A DNA stretch of 39,614 nt from an uncultured Bacteroidales bacterium. GTDB taxonomy: Bacteria > Bacteroidota > Bacteroidia > Bacteroidales > Bacteroidaceae. Under the pieces are notes generated by a model that worked only from the letters and a program-made list of their open reading frames with translations, was not told where the DNA came from and made no database searches. The DNA is taken from the NCBI GenBank assembly GCA_902776455.1, contig CACYQI010000020.1, positions 37,588 to 77,201 of the forward strand, given 5' to 3'. Position 1 is the stretch's first letter; the number at the start of each line of letters is the position of its first letter. This document shows positions 15,501 to 22,925 of this stretch, piece by piece. The translations under genes and the position numbers were made by a program.

Positions 15501-16096
15501 TTCGCCATGTCGTAGGCCATCACGTTCACCATGTCAAGATACTGCTGGCAGCTGCCGAAGTCGATGTACTTCGCGTTGCCGACGCTTGCAAGGGTGAGCC
15601 ATCGTTTGTTACCCAGCGCCTGCCGGAGGTCGCGCATCAGGAGGGTGAAGTTCTCCGTGTCCTGCGGCGACGAGCTGATGCCGGCACTATTCTGCGTGGG
15701 ATACTCCCAGTCGATGTCGATGCCGTCCAGCCCCAGCTCTTTGCACACTCTGCGACAATCGGCGCAGAAGGCTTTGCGGTTCTCCTCACTGGCAGCCATC
15801 TCGCTGAAGCGGCCGCTACCCCACCCTCCTATGCTGAGCATGACGCGCAGCTTAGGCTGCTTCCGCTTCAGGCTGACGATGTCGCGAAGCCGCTGCTCGT
15901 TGTCAATGCGGACGCCGTTGAACTGGTCGTTGACGTGCCCGAAGGCATAATTGATGTGGGTCATTACTGTCGGGTCGGGCATCACCTTTGTCCACGAGGT
16001 GACGTAAGCCACTACGACTGGTTCCGACTTTTTGCCTGCAAAGACGCTGCCGAGACAGCAGAAGCAGACAACAATAAGGGCAAAGATATGTTTCAT
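9578..16096 (-). CDS. GH18 chitinase-like domain fused to a bacterial alpha-2-macroglobulin
   Basis: 2172 residues in one open frame. Residues 1-20 are a signal peptide. Residues 25-335 are a GH18 domain with SIGG at 88-91, the catalytic DGIDIDWE at 124-131 (acid E131), MAYD at 193-196 and a final GAMYWEY. The rest is an alpha-2-macroglobulin of the Bacteroidetes YfaS-like type. It includes the MG motif DRSIYRPGQTV near 809 and an acidic, alanine-rich bait-like linker near 1350-1390. LPEGLTSWHLHGLAHT lies near 1419 and a thioester-domain-like DGSFGWFPG...WITTEVAMLLV near 1720. I find no CxEQ thioester. Macroglobulins trap proteases at the envelope, and GH18 enzymes cleave beta-1,4 GlcNAc chains. 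No PBP1C gene, the usual partner, is nearby. ridA lies 68 bp upstream on the same strand. Repeats are embedded near residues 1800, 1950 and 2055. Confidence 0.88.
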   Translation of the reverse strand: MKHIFALIVVCFCCLGSVFAGKKSEPVVVAYVTSWTKVMPDPTVMTHINYAFGHVNDQFNGVRIDNEQRLRDIVSLKRKQPKLRVMLSIGGWGSGRFSEMAASEENRKAFCADCRRVCKELGLDGIDIDWEYPTQNSAGISSSPQDTENFTLLMRDLRQALGNKRWLTLASVGNAKYIDFGSCQQYLDMVNVMAYDMANAPKHHAALYRSQRAGWSTASEAVEAHRKAGVPDEKIVLGMPFYGRGETGKYMKYADRAVQTTKERWDNEAKASYLADEKGELVFGFDSPRSIAAKCAYIRREGLRGAMYWEYADDNEQGDLQRAVWQGVLQTEKASHKTCQAVANRLMPLLLENKKREDITPDSFFYDWQQLKKEMLAEKDPTSQAIYRAALAHLLVNNTWRSQGFRRNTESHPDSIKEWSHDEYLAHAADLYAQALSDADALHRCKVADVKKLAMQGRDDAIFGNDLLSVIWRTAVRDIPSDMRRIHLVPGYDDIIDIYRRSGLREATLQLRLDSLSDTYDSKETLLRLRDEYADLPACAQVYLRLASQASYSTHEQQDFLVEALERYPNSRHSGDLLNRLATLRQPNLSVNFLRMYYPNCKYNIPLEAKNMQTCSVSVYRLPADFTFSRLKEDGSHLQQVQNAGTLVETLPFAVKGSDPLVTEKDTLQWRTPGCGKYAFVVEGSTKEKLAEEPEPIVTLFRVSALTFMSTTMPDGTERVMVTDALSGEPQQDVKVSFYKSVEDKYIMFDEKTTDGRGIAEIPFTDKMFLYIRLSRGEDNAHEIESLSWRYQQKYDNSPTRFLNIYTDRSIYRPGQTVYVGGISYTKGHEQAPTAESGADFVLTLFDANGQKVTSHELRTDDFGTLQDSLQLPKTGLPGQYSIRVDDTSVTFRVEEYRRPTFQVKMEEAPDVPLPADSVTLTGRAMTYSQWPVANARVTGTYRWESSWWYRSYSSNNSVSIDTLYTDDEGRFSIRIPIPRSSEQLRWGQMLSLSVDVLSLEGETQQGSCYMWLCSTPLRLRGDVPEQQCRDLLKPWCFDLYSSNNKKVQGNVLCMLTQDGKEVKNFYLPTGKDTIPDILHTLPSGKYELNVKAGGKWSKVEGEWAESDTASYSTSFTIFSLSDKRLLGKHNLWLYTPCDTMSAERPARFQIGTSLRDAWIYCVMTGEDCVVRDTILHLSNEAMMFEVPYEERFRHRFGVSLMLVNDGESTSASKEFKLELPDTRLRMRWDTFRDLLHPGQHEKWQLTLTRPDGTPASANVMVGMYDASLDALTHYSMSLWVSRGCGRKVSLSMKGFHDFNSDRSYRLSPILYYYGGGSYSFAHWNEEYFSGIRLEIVREPMLLRERVYDHRVEATTRAVKKKAANQEDSNSADADAEGSEEEADVTEDVPVRSNLSELAFFYPQLRTNSKGQTSIEFTLPEGLTSWHLHGLAHTQDMMKTEWQETIVAKKDLMAELTLPRFVRSSDLATLTASIRNASETRQKGEAVLKVFDPETNKSIKQMRVNFDVEPGKEAVYKMSITTTPDHPVLAVQWVAKAKGSSDGEVRYLPVLSDLQNVTETKTYMLRGDTTLTMDLSKLFAGGNPKATGRTLTVEHVAQPIYIALQALPSLTKPVRNDALSLATAFYGGSIAYHIAHKYPEIVKALTGSASSGEDGENEATPMRDGLEGASALTDILINETPWVVEAQQQKANRERLASLFSEMEQEQRRMAMLSALSARQHSDGSFGWFPGMYGSEWITTEVAMLLVRLGEMTGGLAVPEIQMLDKAMGFLGKMKSDGVESLRNSKKPVLSFSQLRYLYIYIMYKSVIAKSASKGEEKQYKKDAETLLSILKKQAEGLDREDRSLAAIVLKRAGEEKKAQALMPRIHELLRHADGMYLAYPGGSFVSIDRKVETHVNLMEAVQTVEPKETELLGQMAEWLIQQKRTQEWEQPIQSADAVYALTFTNSPLKGEKSRTWSGLVTYGTQKHSLSSDDGAAYVRERIEIPMKVTGSTKQLRIEQKATPQSGNAAGAGISWGAVYAQYQMPAAEAEANREGMTIRRDVSPITLPQDNGQWSMADGQCSTGDRIHVRYTITADRDYEYVCLRAPRPAAAEPVRQISGYRYQNGLGYYQAIHDASTEYYMDKLPRGTYVIEEDWLLNRDGNYVLPPARLTCLYAPEYQSQTAGGKFKVK
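9912..9946. repeat. Heptamer array inside the macroglobulin coding region
   Basis: Five 7-bp units lie in frame near the C-terminus: CATTGAC, CATCGGC, CATCGAC, CATTGAC and CATTATC. They encode the low-complexity peptide DNGQWSMADGQCS. The periodic peptide looks like translated intergenic repeat rather than a conserved part of the domain. Confidence 0.85.
10691..10704. repeat. TA microsatellite inside the macroglobulin coding region
   Basis: Seven TA dinucleotides lie in the coding sequence and read as YLYIYIMYKS on the minus strand. TA runs are slippage-prone, so length change here would shift the frame of the last roughly 370 codons. Similar TA runs occur at 451-461, 38328-38340 (the signal-peptide codons of the PAP2 gene) and 38553-38563. 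Confidence 0.7.
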
Positions 16097-16164
16097 GTCT
16101 TTGGGATAAATTGTTCTTGTTTGGAATGTCGCGAGAGAAGATGCGGAAGGGGCATGTCTCTCCC

Positions 16165-16542
16165 TCAGAGGGCAGCCACGACCTCTATTTCCACGAGGGC
16201 GTTTTTGGGCAGGTCGCGTACCGCTACGGCGCTGCGGGCCGGGAAGGGTGCAGCGAAGAACTCGGCATAGACCTCGTTCATAGGCGCAAAGTTAGCGATG
16301 TCGCTCAGGAACACTGTCGTCTTGACGACGTGGCTGAGGTCTGTACCGGCCTCGCGGAGTATGGCTTGCGCGTTCAGGAGCGACTGCCGCGTCTGTTCCT
16401 TGATGCCGCCTGCAGCAAACACGCCTGTACTCGGATCGATGGGCAGTTGTCCGCTTACATAGACGAACCCGCCTGCCATTATTGCTTGGCTGTACGGCCC
16501 GATAGCCGCCGGTGCATTACTAGTTGAGATTGACTGTAACAT
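16165..16542 (-). CDS. ridA: RidA family enamine/imine deaminase
   Basis: 125 residues, the usual length. RidA hydrolyses reactive 2-aminoacrylate and related enamines formed by PLP enzymes to the keto acid plus ammonia; it acts as a cytoplasmic trimer with active sites between subunits. The family signature is clear: AIGPYSQA with Y17, VYVSGQLPIDP, the substrate-binding R103 in FPARSAVAV, and E120 in the final VEIEVVAAL strand. It lies 68 bp upstream of the GH18-macroglobulin gene on the same strand and may be cotranscribed, though there is no functional link. A heptamer array begins only 4 bp before its ATG, so the leader is made of repeat sequence. Confidence 0.95.
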   Translation of the reverse strand: MLQSISTSNAPAAIGPYSQAIMAGGFVYVSGQLPIDPSTGVFAAGGIKEQTRQSLLNAQAILREAGTDLSHVVKTTVFLSDIANFAPMNEVYAEFFAAPFPARSAVAVRDLPKNALVEIEVVAAL

Positions 16543-16546
16543 CTTG

Positions 16547-16722
16547 CATTTACCATTTAATCATTTACCATTTACCATTTTCCCCCTAAAGGGGGTTAGG
16601 GGGTCCTTTTCCCCCTAAAGGGGGTTAGGGGGTTCTTCCCTAAAGGGGGATAGGGGGTTCTTCCCTAAAGGGGGATAGGGGGTTCTTCCCTAAAGGGGGA
16701 TAGGGGGTCCTTTTCCCCCTAC
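16547..16722. repeat. Heptamer array (CATTTAC)n followed by tandem CCCCCTAAAGGGGG palindromes
   Basis: Units of CATTTAC or close variants fill 16547-16582, with one extra T. From 16583 come five tandem copies of a 25-29-bp unit built on CCCCCTAAAGGGGG plus a trailing (A/T)TAGGGGG. This fills the whole gap between pepD and ridA. The palindromes could form strong hairpins after pepD and act as a terminator or processing site, but there is no clean U-tract. Confidence 0.85.
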
Positions 16723-16723
16723 T

Positions 16724-18175
16724 TCAGAGCGCTTCCAGAAGTGCTCTGAGGAACTGCCAGAACTTCGCTACGCTTGGGATGTTGCAGCGTTCGTCGGGCG
16801 TGTGGGGGCTGCGCAATGTGGGGCCGAAGCTCACGAGGTCCATCTTCGGATAGACGCCCCCTATGATGCTGCACTCCAAGCCTGCATGGCACACCTGCAC
16901 CACGGCTTCCTCGCCGAAAAGACTGCGATGCACTTCCACCATCTTGGCCACGATGGGACTGTCGAAGTTGGGTTGCCAAGCACCGTACTGACCGCCGTAT
17001 TCCACCTTCATGCCTGCCATCGAGAAGCAGCTCTCCTGCATCTCCTGGATGTACTCCATCATCGTCTCGTTGCTCGAGCGGGCCAGGATGAGGATGCTCG
17101 CCTCGCTGGCGTTGATGTCCACAATGCCCAGATTGCTGCTCGTCTCCACTACCGACGGGATGCTCGGGATGTTCCTCAGCACACCGTCGTGGCACGCCAT
17201 GAGCGCATCGACAAGGTTGTCCTGAATCTCTTCCGGCACGCGGCCAGCCGGCATTGCCGTCAGTTCGACGGACATGGCGATGCCCTCTTCCACGCCTCGG
17301 AACTCTTCGTTGAAGACATCCTGGCAGTACTGAGCCAGCTCCTTCAGGTCGTCGAGGTTCTCCATCGGGATGGTCAGCACGACGGTTGCCGTGCGGGGAA
17401 TGGCGTTGCGCATGTTGCCACCCTGCCAGGAGCAGAGACGTGCGGCATCATCGACGATAGCCTGACGCACGAAGCGGGCCATCAGCTTGTTGGCATTGGC
17501 ACGTCCTGCGTTGATTTCCAGGCCGCTGTGACCGCCACGCAAGCCCTTGAGCGACACCTTCACGGCGATGTCACCCTCCTCCAGAGCAACGGGCTTGTAC
17601 TGAATCGAAGCTGTGATGTTCACGCCGCCAGCCGAACCGATGACAAACTCGCCCATCGTTTCGTTGTCGATGTTCAAGAGGATGTCGCCTTTCAGCGTAT
17701 CGGCCGAAAGGTGGTTCACGCCGTACATGCACGTCTCTTCGTCGGCCGTAATGAGGGCTTCCAGCGGGCCGTGCTTGATGTCCTTACTTTCCATGACGGC
17801 CATGATGGCAGCCACGCCCATGCCGTCGTCGCTGCCCAGCGTCGTGCCCTTCGCCTTCACCCAGTCGCCGTCGATGAAGGTCTCGATGGGGTCTGTCTCG
17901 AAGTTGTGCGTGCTCTCGTCCGTCTTCTGCGGCACCATGTCCATGTGTGCTTGCAGCACAGCGCACTTGGCACCTTCGCGGCCCGGAGTGGCAGGCTTGC
18001 GCATCACGATGTTCTCAGCGCCATCCTTGAAGGCTTCTATGCCATGCTCCTTAGCCCAGTCGAGCAGGAACTGCTGCACCTTCTCAAGGTGTCCGCTTGG
18101 GCGCGGTACTTGTGTCAATAGGTAAAAATTCTTCCAAATTGCCCTCGGATCGAGGTCCTGAATTGATGTTGCCAT
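16724..18175 (-). CDS. pepD: Aminoacyl-histidine dipeptidase (M20C metallopeptidase)
   Basis: 483 residues, full length. PepD is a dinuclear zinc cytosolic dipeptidase that cleaves dipeptides such as carnosine (Xaa-His). The metal and catalytic residues are visible: H78-x-D80 in QAHMDMVPQ, D116 in LGSDDGMG, E146-E147 in TADEETCMYG, the Asp in NIDNET, and the late His in SPHTPDE. The lid (dimerisation) region with ARSSN lies between the two catalytic halves, as expected. It is the most upstream gene of the minus-strand run pepD, ridA, GH18-macroglobulin. It has its own promoter at 18221-18228, and a repeat block separates it from ridA. It starts at the ATG that gives the standard N-terminus (DLDPRAIWKNF). 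Confidence 0.95.
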   Translation of the reverse strand: MATSIQDLDPRAIWKNFYLLTQVPRPSGHLEKVQQFLLDWAKEHGIEAFKDGAENIVMRKPATPGREGAKCAVLQAHMDMVPQKTDESTHNFETDPIETFIDGDWVKAKGTTLGSDDGMGVAAIMAVMESKDIKHGPLEALITADEETCMYGVNHLSADTLKGDILLNIDNETMGEFVIGSAGGVNITASIQYKPVALEEGDIAVKVSLKGLRGGHSGLEINAGRANANKLMARFVRQAIVDDAARLCSWQGGNMRNAIPRTATVVLTIPMENLDDLKELAQYCQDVFNEEFRGVEEGIAMSVELTAMPAGRVPEEIQDNLVDALMACHDGVLRNIPSIPSVVETSSNLGIVDINASEASILILARSSNETMMEYIQEMQESCFSMAGMKVEYGGQYGAWQPNFDSPIVAKMVEVHRSLFGEEAVVQVCHAGLECSIIGGVYPKMDLVSFGPTLRSPHTPDERCNIPSVAKFWQFLRALLEAL

Positions 18176-18220
18176 AGTCTTTTATGTTTGATGTTAACGT
18201 TATTTGCAGTCTTTGCAGAG

Positions 18221-18228
18221 CAAAGGTA
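18221..18228 (-). promoter_or_regulatory. -7 element of the pepD promoter
   Basis: TACCTTTG on the minus strand matches TAnnTTTG and would start transcription near 18214, about 39 nt before the ATG. A convincing TTTG at the ideal upstream distance is not present. Confidence 0.6.
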
Positions 18229-19520
18229 CAAAAATTATTTCAAAACTCTACTATGAAAATCCAATTATTAATGTTTTTTTTCATAAGTTGACGCAAAAGG
18301 CAAAGTTACTAATAATTTACGATTTTACTATTTACAATTTATGTACGATTTAGTAATCCTAAGTAATTTACAATTTGACGATTTACTATTTACTATTTAT
18401 GTACAATTTAGAGCCTCCTCTAAATCTCCCCCTAAAGGGAGAGACTTCTCCCTCTCCCACGGGAGAGGGTTGGGGAGAGGCTGTTTCCCTTCCCTTTAGA
18501 GGAGGGGAAAGGAAGCTGAGATACTCGCCGCTGTCTCCCTCTCCCACGGGAGAGGGTTGGGGAGAGGCTGTCTCCCTTCCCTTTAGGGGAGGGTTGGGGA
18601 GAGGCTGTTCCCCCTCCCTTTAAGGGAGGGCTGGGGTGGGTCTTTCACTAACTCCCTGCCTGCAGCATCGCCCGACACAGCACGCGCCTCAACTTTAACC
18701 ACCTGTTTCCACTTTCCATTTTCAACTTTCCATTCTCAACTTTCAACTTTCCATGAAGATTTCTACCGTCACCCGTCACTTTTTGTCCTAACAGAGTGAA
18801 AATAAGCAGGGTACGGGGTGACAGTACTGTCACCCTACCGTCACCCTCTCGTCACCTCGCATCCTATTGAATCACAATGGAATAAGCGGAAAGGTGACGA
18901 GGTGACAGTAATTAAACAACATCCACACACTCTCCTCCTCCTGTTCCCTCCCGGAGACCGCACGCCCACCTGCCTTCACCTTCGTAAGCGTTTGTATGAT
19001 TCTACTGATATATGGTAATCGTTGAACTGTTACAACTTCAGTTATTATTCTTAATTTTCTTTTATTAACGTGAATTCGATGAAAACTAAAGGACATATAA
19101 TTTATGGTAATTCTTCGACAAGCCTTAGGCGCAGGCGGAGCGTGTTTTATCTTTAACATATAATTGCCATGCCTATTAAATTAACAATTTGACGATTTAC
19201 AATTTACTATTTATTTACAATCCTAATTAATTTACGATTTGACGATTTACTATTTACTATTTATTTACAATTTTATAATTTAGCTATTTACAGGGCGGCA
19301 GCAAATTCTTCACTCTTCACTCTTCACTTTTCACTTCGCCGAAGGCGATGCGAAGGCGATGGGGAGAGGGTTGGGGAGAGGCTGATTGCCCATTAATTTA
19401 CAATAATTATTTTTCGTCGAAATCACGTTAACCTACTATTTTGCGTTATGAATTAAAGAAACAAGAAAGGTATATGAATGACTGGGCAGGAGTCAAGATT
19501 ACATGGGCAAACTTATATAT
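18229..19520. repeat. Gene-free region of heptamer arrays and G/C-rich palindromes
   Basis: No gene is supported. From 18300 to 18413 and again from 19180 to 19290 there are A+T-rich 7-bp units (ATTTACN, GATTTGAC-like). From 18415 to 18640 there are repeated palindromic blocks, including two copies of CTCCCTCTCCCACGGGAGAG followed by GGTTGGGGAGAGGCTG (near 18448 and 18534). From 18690 to 18755 there are TTTCAACTTTCC-like units. A TCACTCT array lies near 19308-19335. GCGCAGGCGGA at about 19131 recurs at 28261 and 38511. The segment 18775-19160 is partly unique but has no plausible reading frame. Confidence 0.75.
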
Positions 19521-19775
19521 GGTGTGTTCTATAAATTAGGTTTGAATTGCTCTTAGACTATTTTCGAGCAGATTTGACTTCAAGCCCGCCGAAGCGTAGC
19601 GAGCTACGTTTCAACTTTTGAAGCAGCGAGAGCCATAAGAGCTTGCTCTTCAATGGAATGGCCGAGTCGTGACAAAAAGTCAACACAGTTAAGGGATTGG
19701 AGGCAAAGATGCCGAAAAGAGACAAGAGCAAACAAAGATAATTCATAGAGAATTTATTAATTAATAGAACCCACC
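19521..19775 (-). mobile_element. MITE-like element, long copy (left boundary of the McrBC island)
   Basis: 255 bp bounded by imperfect terminal inverted repeats, GGTGTGTTCTATAAATTAG at the left and TTAATAGAACCCACC at the right. Both ends match those of the 128-bp element at 24222-24349 in the opposite orientation. The two share about 80 bp next to the TTAATAGAACCCACC end and about 25 bp at the other end; this copy carries roughly 130 bp more internal sequence. No transposase is encoded. It may be a non-autonomous derivative of an insertion sequence. A clear target-site duplication is not visible (ATAT versus ATAA). Confidence 0.75.
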
Positions 19776-19868
19776 ATAAATTGGTTCTATTATTCCTCTT
19801 ACAATACACTAAGAATAACCGAAAAAGGAAATATCGCCGCACAAAAAGCTACGATTTAATCGAAAAAC

Positions 19869-19899
19869 TTTGGGGAATGAAGGTTTTTTTGTAATTTTG
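19869..19899 (+). promoter_or_regulatory. Bacteroidetes-type promoter for the McrBC operon
   Basis: TTTG (19869-19872), exactly 19 bp, then TAATTTTG (19892-19899). It lies just inside the left MITE copy. Transcription would start near 19906, giving an unusually long leader of about 245 nt before the McrB-like ATG, and that leader contains the folded element at 19957-20103. Confidence 0.75.
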
Positions 19900-19956
19900 C
19901 AAAGCAAAACAAAATAAATAAAGGGAATACAAGAATTAATTTAGACTTAAGAATCC

Positions 19957-20103
19957 TTGATTAGGCTGATATACCAGAAATAGGACCTCTGAATACGCAT
20001 CAGTCAGGCAAGGCAACGGATGTTACGCTCTTATAACGGGGGCGTGGACAGAAATGGTTGTTGTCTGATGCGGGCGGTCCTATGCCTTGGTATCATCAAT
20101 CAA
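19957..20103 (+). ncRNA. Structured leader RNA or small RNA upstream of mcrBC
   Basis: Three nested complementary segments make a long hairpin. The outer one is TTGAT...TGATATACCA (19957-19976) with TGGTAT-C-ATCAATCAA (20088-20103). The middle one is ATAGGACC (19980-19987) with GGTCCTAT (20076-20083). The inner one is CGCATCAG (19996-20003) with CTGATGCG (20065-20072). The middle and inner stems are perfect 8-bp helices. About 60 nt of further possible structure sits in the apical part. No reading frame fits. It could be a cis-acting leader, a stand-alone small RNA or a protein-binding inverted repeat. I do not recognise a known RNA family. Confidence 0.6.
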
Positions 20104-20150
20104 ACTTCTGCGCCCTCTTTCAAGAATCACAATCTTAAAAGACTGAGAAT

Positions 20151-21581
20151 ATGACAGCAGAAGAACTATTTGACATTGTATTAAAAAAGGCTAAAGAGTA
20201 TGGTCTTGTAGCAAAGAACGATGGCCGCACTATTATTGAGCCTAAAGGAAATTCAATAATCCGCAATAATCTGATTCCGGCATCATTTAGCGATGGGTCT
20301 GCATATTTTGGATTTCTCAGTAGCGAAGAAGAAACGGCTGGACCTTATTCGGATTTCTCATTTGTGGTTTTTCCAGATAACAGAGAAAATGTTCAGGCCT
20401 GTGTGGTATCATTAGGAGTTGGCTCGTCCGGCTTCCGGAATGATTATCAACTTGCGTCCACTCCAGGCATACGAAGACTTTTTTTAAAACTGAACTATCA
20501 AAACAATTCTTTTTTCAAGACATCTTTTGATGATATAGAAAGCGCTTCTTCTGATTTGGTAAAAGAGATTAGAGAAAATTATAACTCTCTTAAAACAGTT
20601 ATTGAGAGTTATAAAACCGTGTTGCCGGCCAGTAAAATAGTAGATTTTGAGAAAGACTCCAACCCAGAGAATATTATATATACTTGGCTTGCTACATATG
20701 CAAAGATGCGTTCCTGGGGTACTGCTCCCCAGAAAAAACTAATTGAATCTCAATTACAGGAAACACCTACACCACAGCTTCCAAATGAAGAAAAAGAGAT
20801 ATCTGGCCTGTTGTATCAGCGAAAATATGTTGTATTACAAGGTGCACCTGGTACAGGTAAGACATATACAGCCTTAAAGATATCAAAAGAGTACCAAAAG
20901 GTCTTTTTTGAGCAGTTCCATGCAGAGACGAGCTATTCCGATTTCGTTTACGGTCTAGAACCTAACTTGGAAGATAAATCTAAAGTAAGCTTTAGAGCCA
21001 AGGAAGGTATTCTATACCAGGCAATAAAGTATGCAAAAGAGCACAAATCAGAAAGGGTTCTGTTAATCATTGATGAGATAAACAGAGCCAACCTCTCAAA
21101 CGTTTTAGGTCCCGTGTTTTATCTCTTTGAGTACCACTCTGGGGATAGAATTGTAAAGACGAAAGTGGGGGATATGGAGTTGGAAAAGTTACCTGAAAAC
21201 TTATTTGTTCTTGCCACAATGAATACGGCAGATAGGAGTTTGGCAGTAGTTGATTTTGCTCTCCGCCGTCGATTCGCTTGGTATACCCTTAGACCACATG
21301 AAATTAACCCAGAACAAGGATTGGTATTCATGAAAAAGATTTACAATAAGTTTTCTGATATATTCTTCGAATATGCCTCAGATGACGAGCTAAATCTTCA
21401 GCCAGATCAATCGTATTTTATTGTGAATAAAGATGATAAAGATAACGAGATAAAAGAGCGCATGGTTTATGAGCTTATGCCATTAATTAAGGAATATCTT
21501 GCAGAAGGCTATTTATTGAAAGCAAAAGATTCATTCTGCGACCTATTTTTAAAGGAAACAGGATTACTTATGTATGAGTAG
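20151..21581 (+). CDS. mcrB: McrB-like AAA+ GTPase of a type IV restriction system
   Basis: 476 residues. Residues 1-200 are a divergent N-terminal domain, presumably the part that recognises modified DNA; I cannot name its family. The AAA+ motor carries Walker A GAPGTGKT at 231-238, Walker B LLIIDE at 304-309 followed by INRANLSNVLG, the family signature MNTADRS at 357-363, and arginine-rich RRRF at 372-375. McrB uses GTP to translocate and activates McrC for cleavage of DNA with modified cytosines. The stop codon overlaps the McrC start by 8 bp, a typical translational coupling. Base composition is visibly richer in A+T than the flanking genes, which suggests horizontal acquisition. The target modification is unknown. 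Confidence 0.92.
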   Translation: MTAEELFDIVLKKAKEYGLVAKNDGRTIIEPKGNSIIRNNLIPASFSDGSAYFGFLSSEEETAGPYSDFSFVVFPDNRENVQACVVSLGVGSSGFRNDYQLASTPGIRRLFLKLNYQNNSFFKTSFDDIESASSDLVKEIRENYNSLKTVIESYKTVLPASKIVDFEKDSNPENIIYTWLATYAKMRSWGTAPQKKLIESQLQETPTPQLPNEEKEISGLLYQRKYVVLQGAPGTGKTYTALKISKEYQKVFFEQFHAETSYSDFVYGLEPNLEDKSKVSFRAKEGILYQAIKYAKEHKSERVLLIIDEINRANLSNVLGPVFYLFEYHSGDRIVKTKVGDMELEKLPENLFVLATMNTADRSLAVVDFALRRRFAWYTLRPHEINPEQGLVFMKKIYNKFSDIFFEYASDDELNLQPDQSYFIVNKDDKDNEIKERMVYELMPLIKEYLAEGYLLKAKDSFCDLFLKETGLLMYE

Positions 21582-22908
21582 TGCGATTACATATTTCTTC
21601 GGCAAATTACCTACTCTTTCATCGGCCTACTGGTCAGGCGATAAATTAAAACAGAGTTGGAAATGGCGTGATCGTTCAATGGAATCGGTCATGCAGAGAT
21701 TTCTTGAACTCAATCAAAAGAACTTAGCTTATTTAGGAATAAAAGCAAACATTGAAACTGTCAATGGTAAACCTTCTTTAAAATTAACAACTTCCAAGTA
21801 TATTGGAGCAATTCCTGTCTATTCTCCAATGAATGGTAAGGCAGTTGGCGATTTGATAGTAACCGGGCGATTTGGAGAAGATGCTGGAGAACTTATTACA
21901 CTTCTTGATAGTAGCATAAAACCTGAATATTCGGATGAGTATCATTTAGTGCAAGATTCGCAAATGACTCCTCCAATTTTTATTGAGTGCTGCAAATATA
22001 TTGATACATATCTAGAGGCTGAACGCTTCAAGTGGCTAAAATTTACGAACGAAATAAAGAAGGAGAATCAGCCCAAAGGTTCGACTCTATGGGGGGAGTA
22101 TGCATTAAGAACTGCTCAAGACCCATTAGAGTTTTCGACCTTCAAAAACAAACGGAATCTCCTTTCTACCAAACACCCAGAATGGGCACAGTTAAATTAT
22201 GTGCTAAAGATTGCAATCAAGGAACTAGAATCGCAGCACGCCCCCCTTCGAACACGTTCTATATACTCAAATCGTATTGCCCAACTAAAGATAAAACTTA
22301 GGGAAAAGGAAATTCTTCCTACAGAGAATATACAGAAACGAATGTCAGACCCATTCATCATAAAGCAATTGAAAGAACTCGCTAATATAATTCTTAAAAA
22401 CAAGACTAACGAGAAACTTGCTTGGAGAATGGATTATGCCGAATTCTTTGAGAGGTATGTTCAATACTTATTAGATGATGTTGCCAAGAAAAAGGGCGCT
22501 CGTGGAATAAATAATCCGCATTATAATGTGAGGGTCAGCAATCATCCACAATGGGGACTTCGTTACCTTGAACCAGACTTTATTCTTCAAAAGAATCAAG
22601 AGCAAGTTGTGGTGGATGCAAAATATAAGAGTCACGTTTTCAACTGGAATGATGAAAGTGAAGAACTGAAAGATATATTCCGTCACGATTTTCATCAGAT
22701 ACTTGCTTATTGTTCGATGAATACAATGCCATCAAAGCAGGCATTATTAGTTTATCCGTTTAATAACTTCACATCCCATAAAATGGTTGTCAATAGCCCA
22801 TTGACGCATTCTGAAGCGAATGTATATCTCGTAGGTATTCCTTTAGATAAAAAACGAATAGAAGAAGTAAAAGAAGGTTTTAACAAAATCATACATTTCG
22901 CAATGTGA
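21574..22908 (+). CDS. mcrC: McrC-like PD-(D/E)XK nuclease subunit
   Basis: 444 residues. The C-terminal nuclease motifs are intact: P334-D335 in YLEPDFIL, D348-x-K350 in VVVDAKYKSH, and Q375-x3-Y379 in HQILAY. An upstream conserved E290 lies in AEFFERYV. The N-terminal half (about 1-280) has no recognisable catalytic motif and resembles the DUF2357-type N-terminal region of McrC relatives, which contacts the McrB hexamer. The protein is the endonuclease of the type IV restriction pair. It starts 8 bp inside mcrB and is followed 17 bp later by a lipoprotein gene, all on the plus strand. A+T-rich like mcrB. Confidence 0.92.
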   Translation: MSSAITYFFGKLPTLSSAYWSGDKLKQSWKWRDRSMESVMQRFLELNQKNLAYLGIKANIETVNGKPSLKLTTSKYIGAIPVYSPMNGKAVGDLIVTGRFGEDAGELITLLDSSIKPEYSDEYHLVQDSQMTPPIFIECCKYIDTYLEAERFKWLKFTNEIKKENQPKGSTLWGEYALRTAQDPLEFSTFKNKRNLLSTKHPEWAQLNYVLKIAIKELESQHAPLRTRSIYSNRIAQLKIKLREKEILPTENIQKRMSDPFIIKQLKELANIILKNKTNEKLAWRMDYAEFFERYVQYLLDDVAKKKGARGINNPHYNVRVSNHPQWGLRYLEPDFILQKNQEQVVVDAKYKSHVFNWNDESEELKDIFRHDFHQILAYCSMNTMPSKQALLVYPFNNFTSHKMVVNSPLTHSEANVYLVGIPLDKKRIEEVKEGFNKIIHFAM

Positions 22909-22925
22909 TAAATAACAAGCAAATA

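Noticed and set aside
9578-16096. Thioester motif in the macroglobulin
   Set aside because: I searched for CxEQ-type sequence and found none; the protein appears to lack the reactive thioester.
18375-18623. Short open frame of 82 codons
   Set aside because: It is made of palindromic repeat sequence translated (repeated SPSPTGEGWGEAVSLPFRGG).
19558-19842. 94-codon open frame
   Set aside because: It lies mostly within the MITE-like element, with no recognisable domain.
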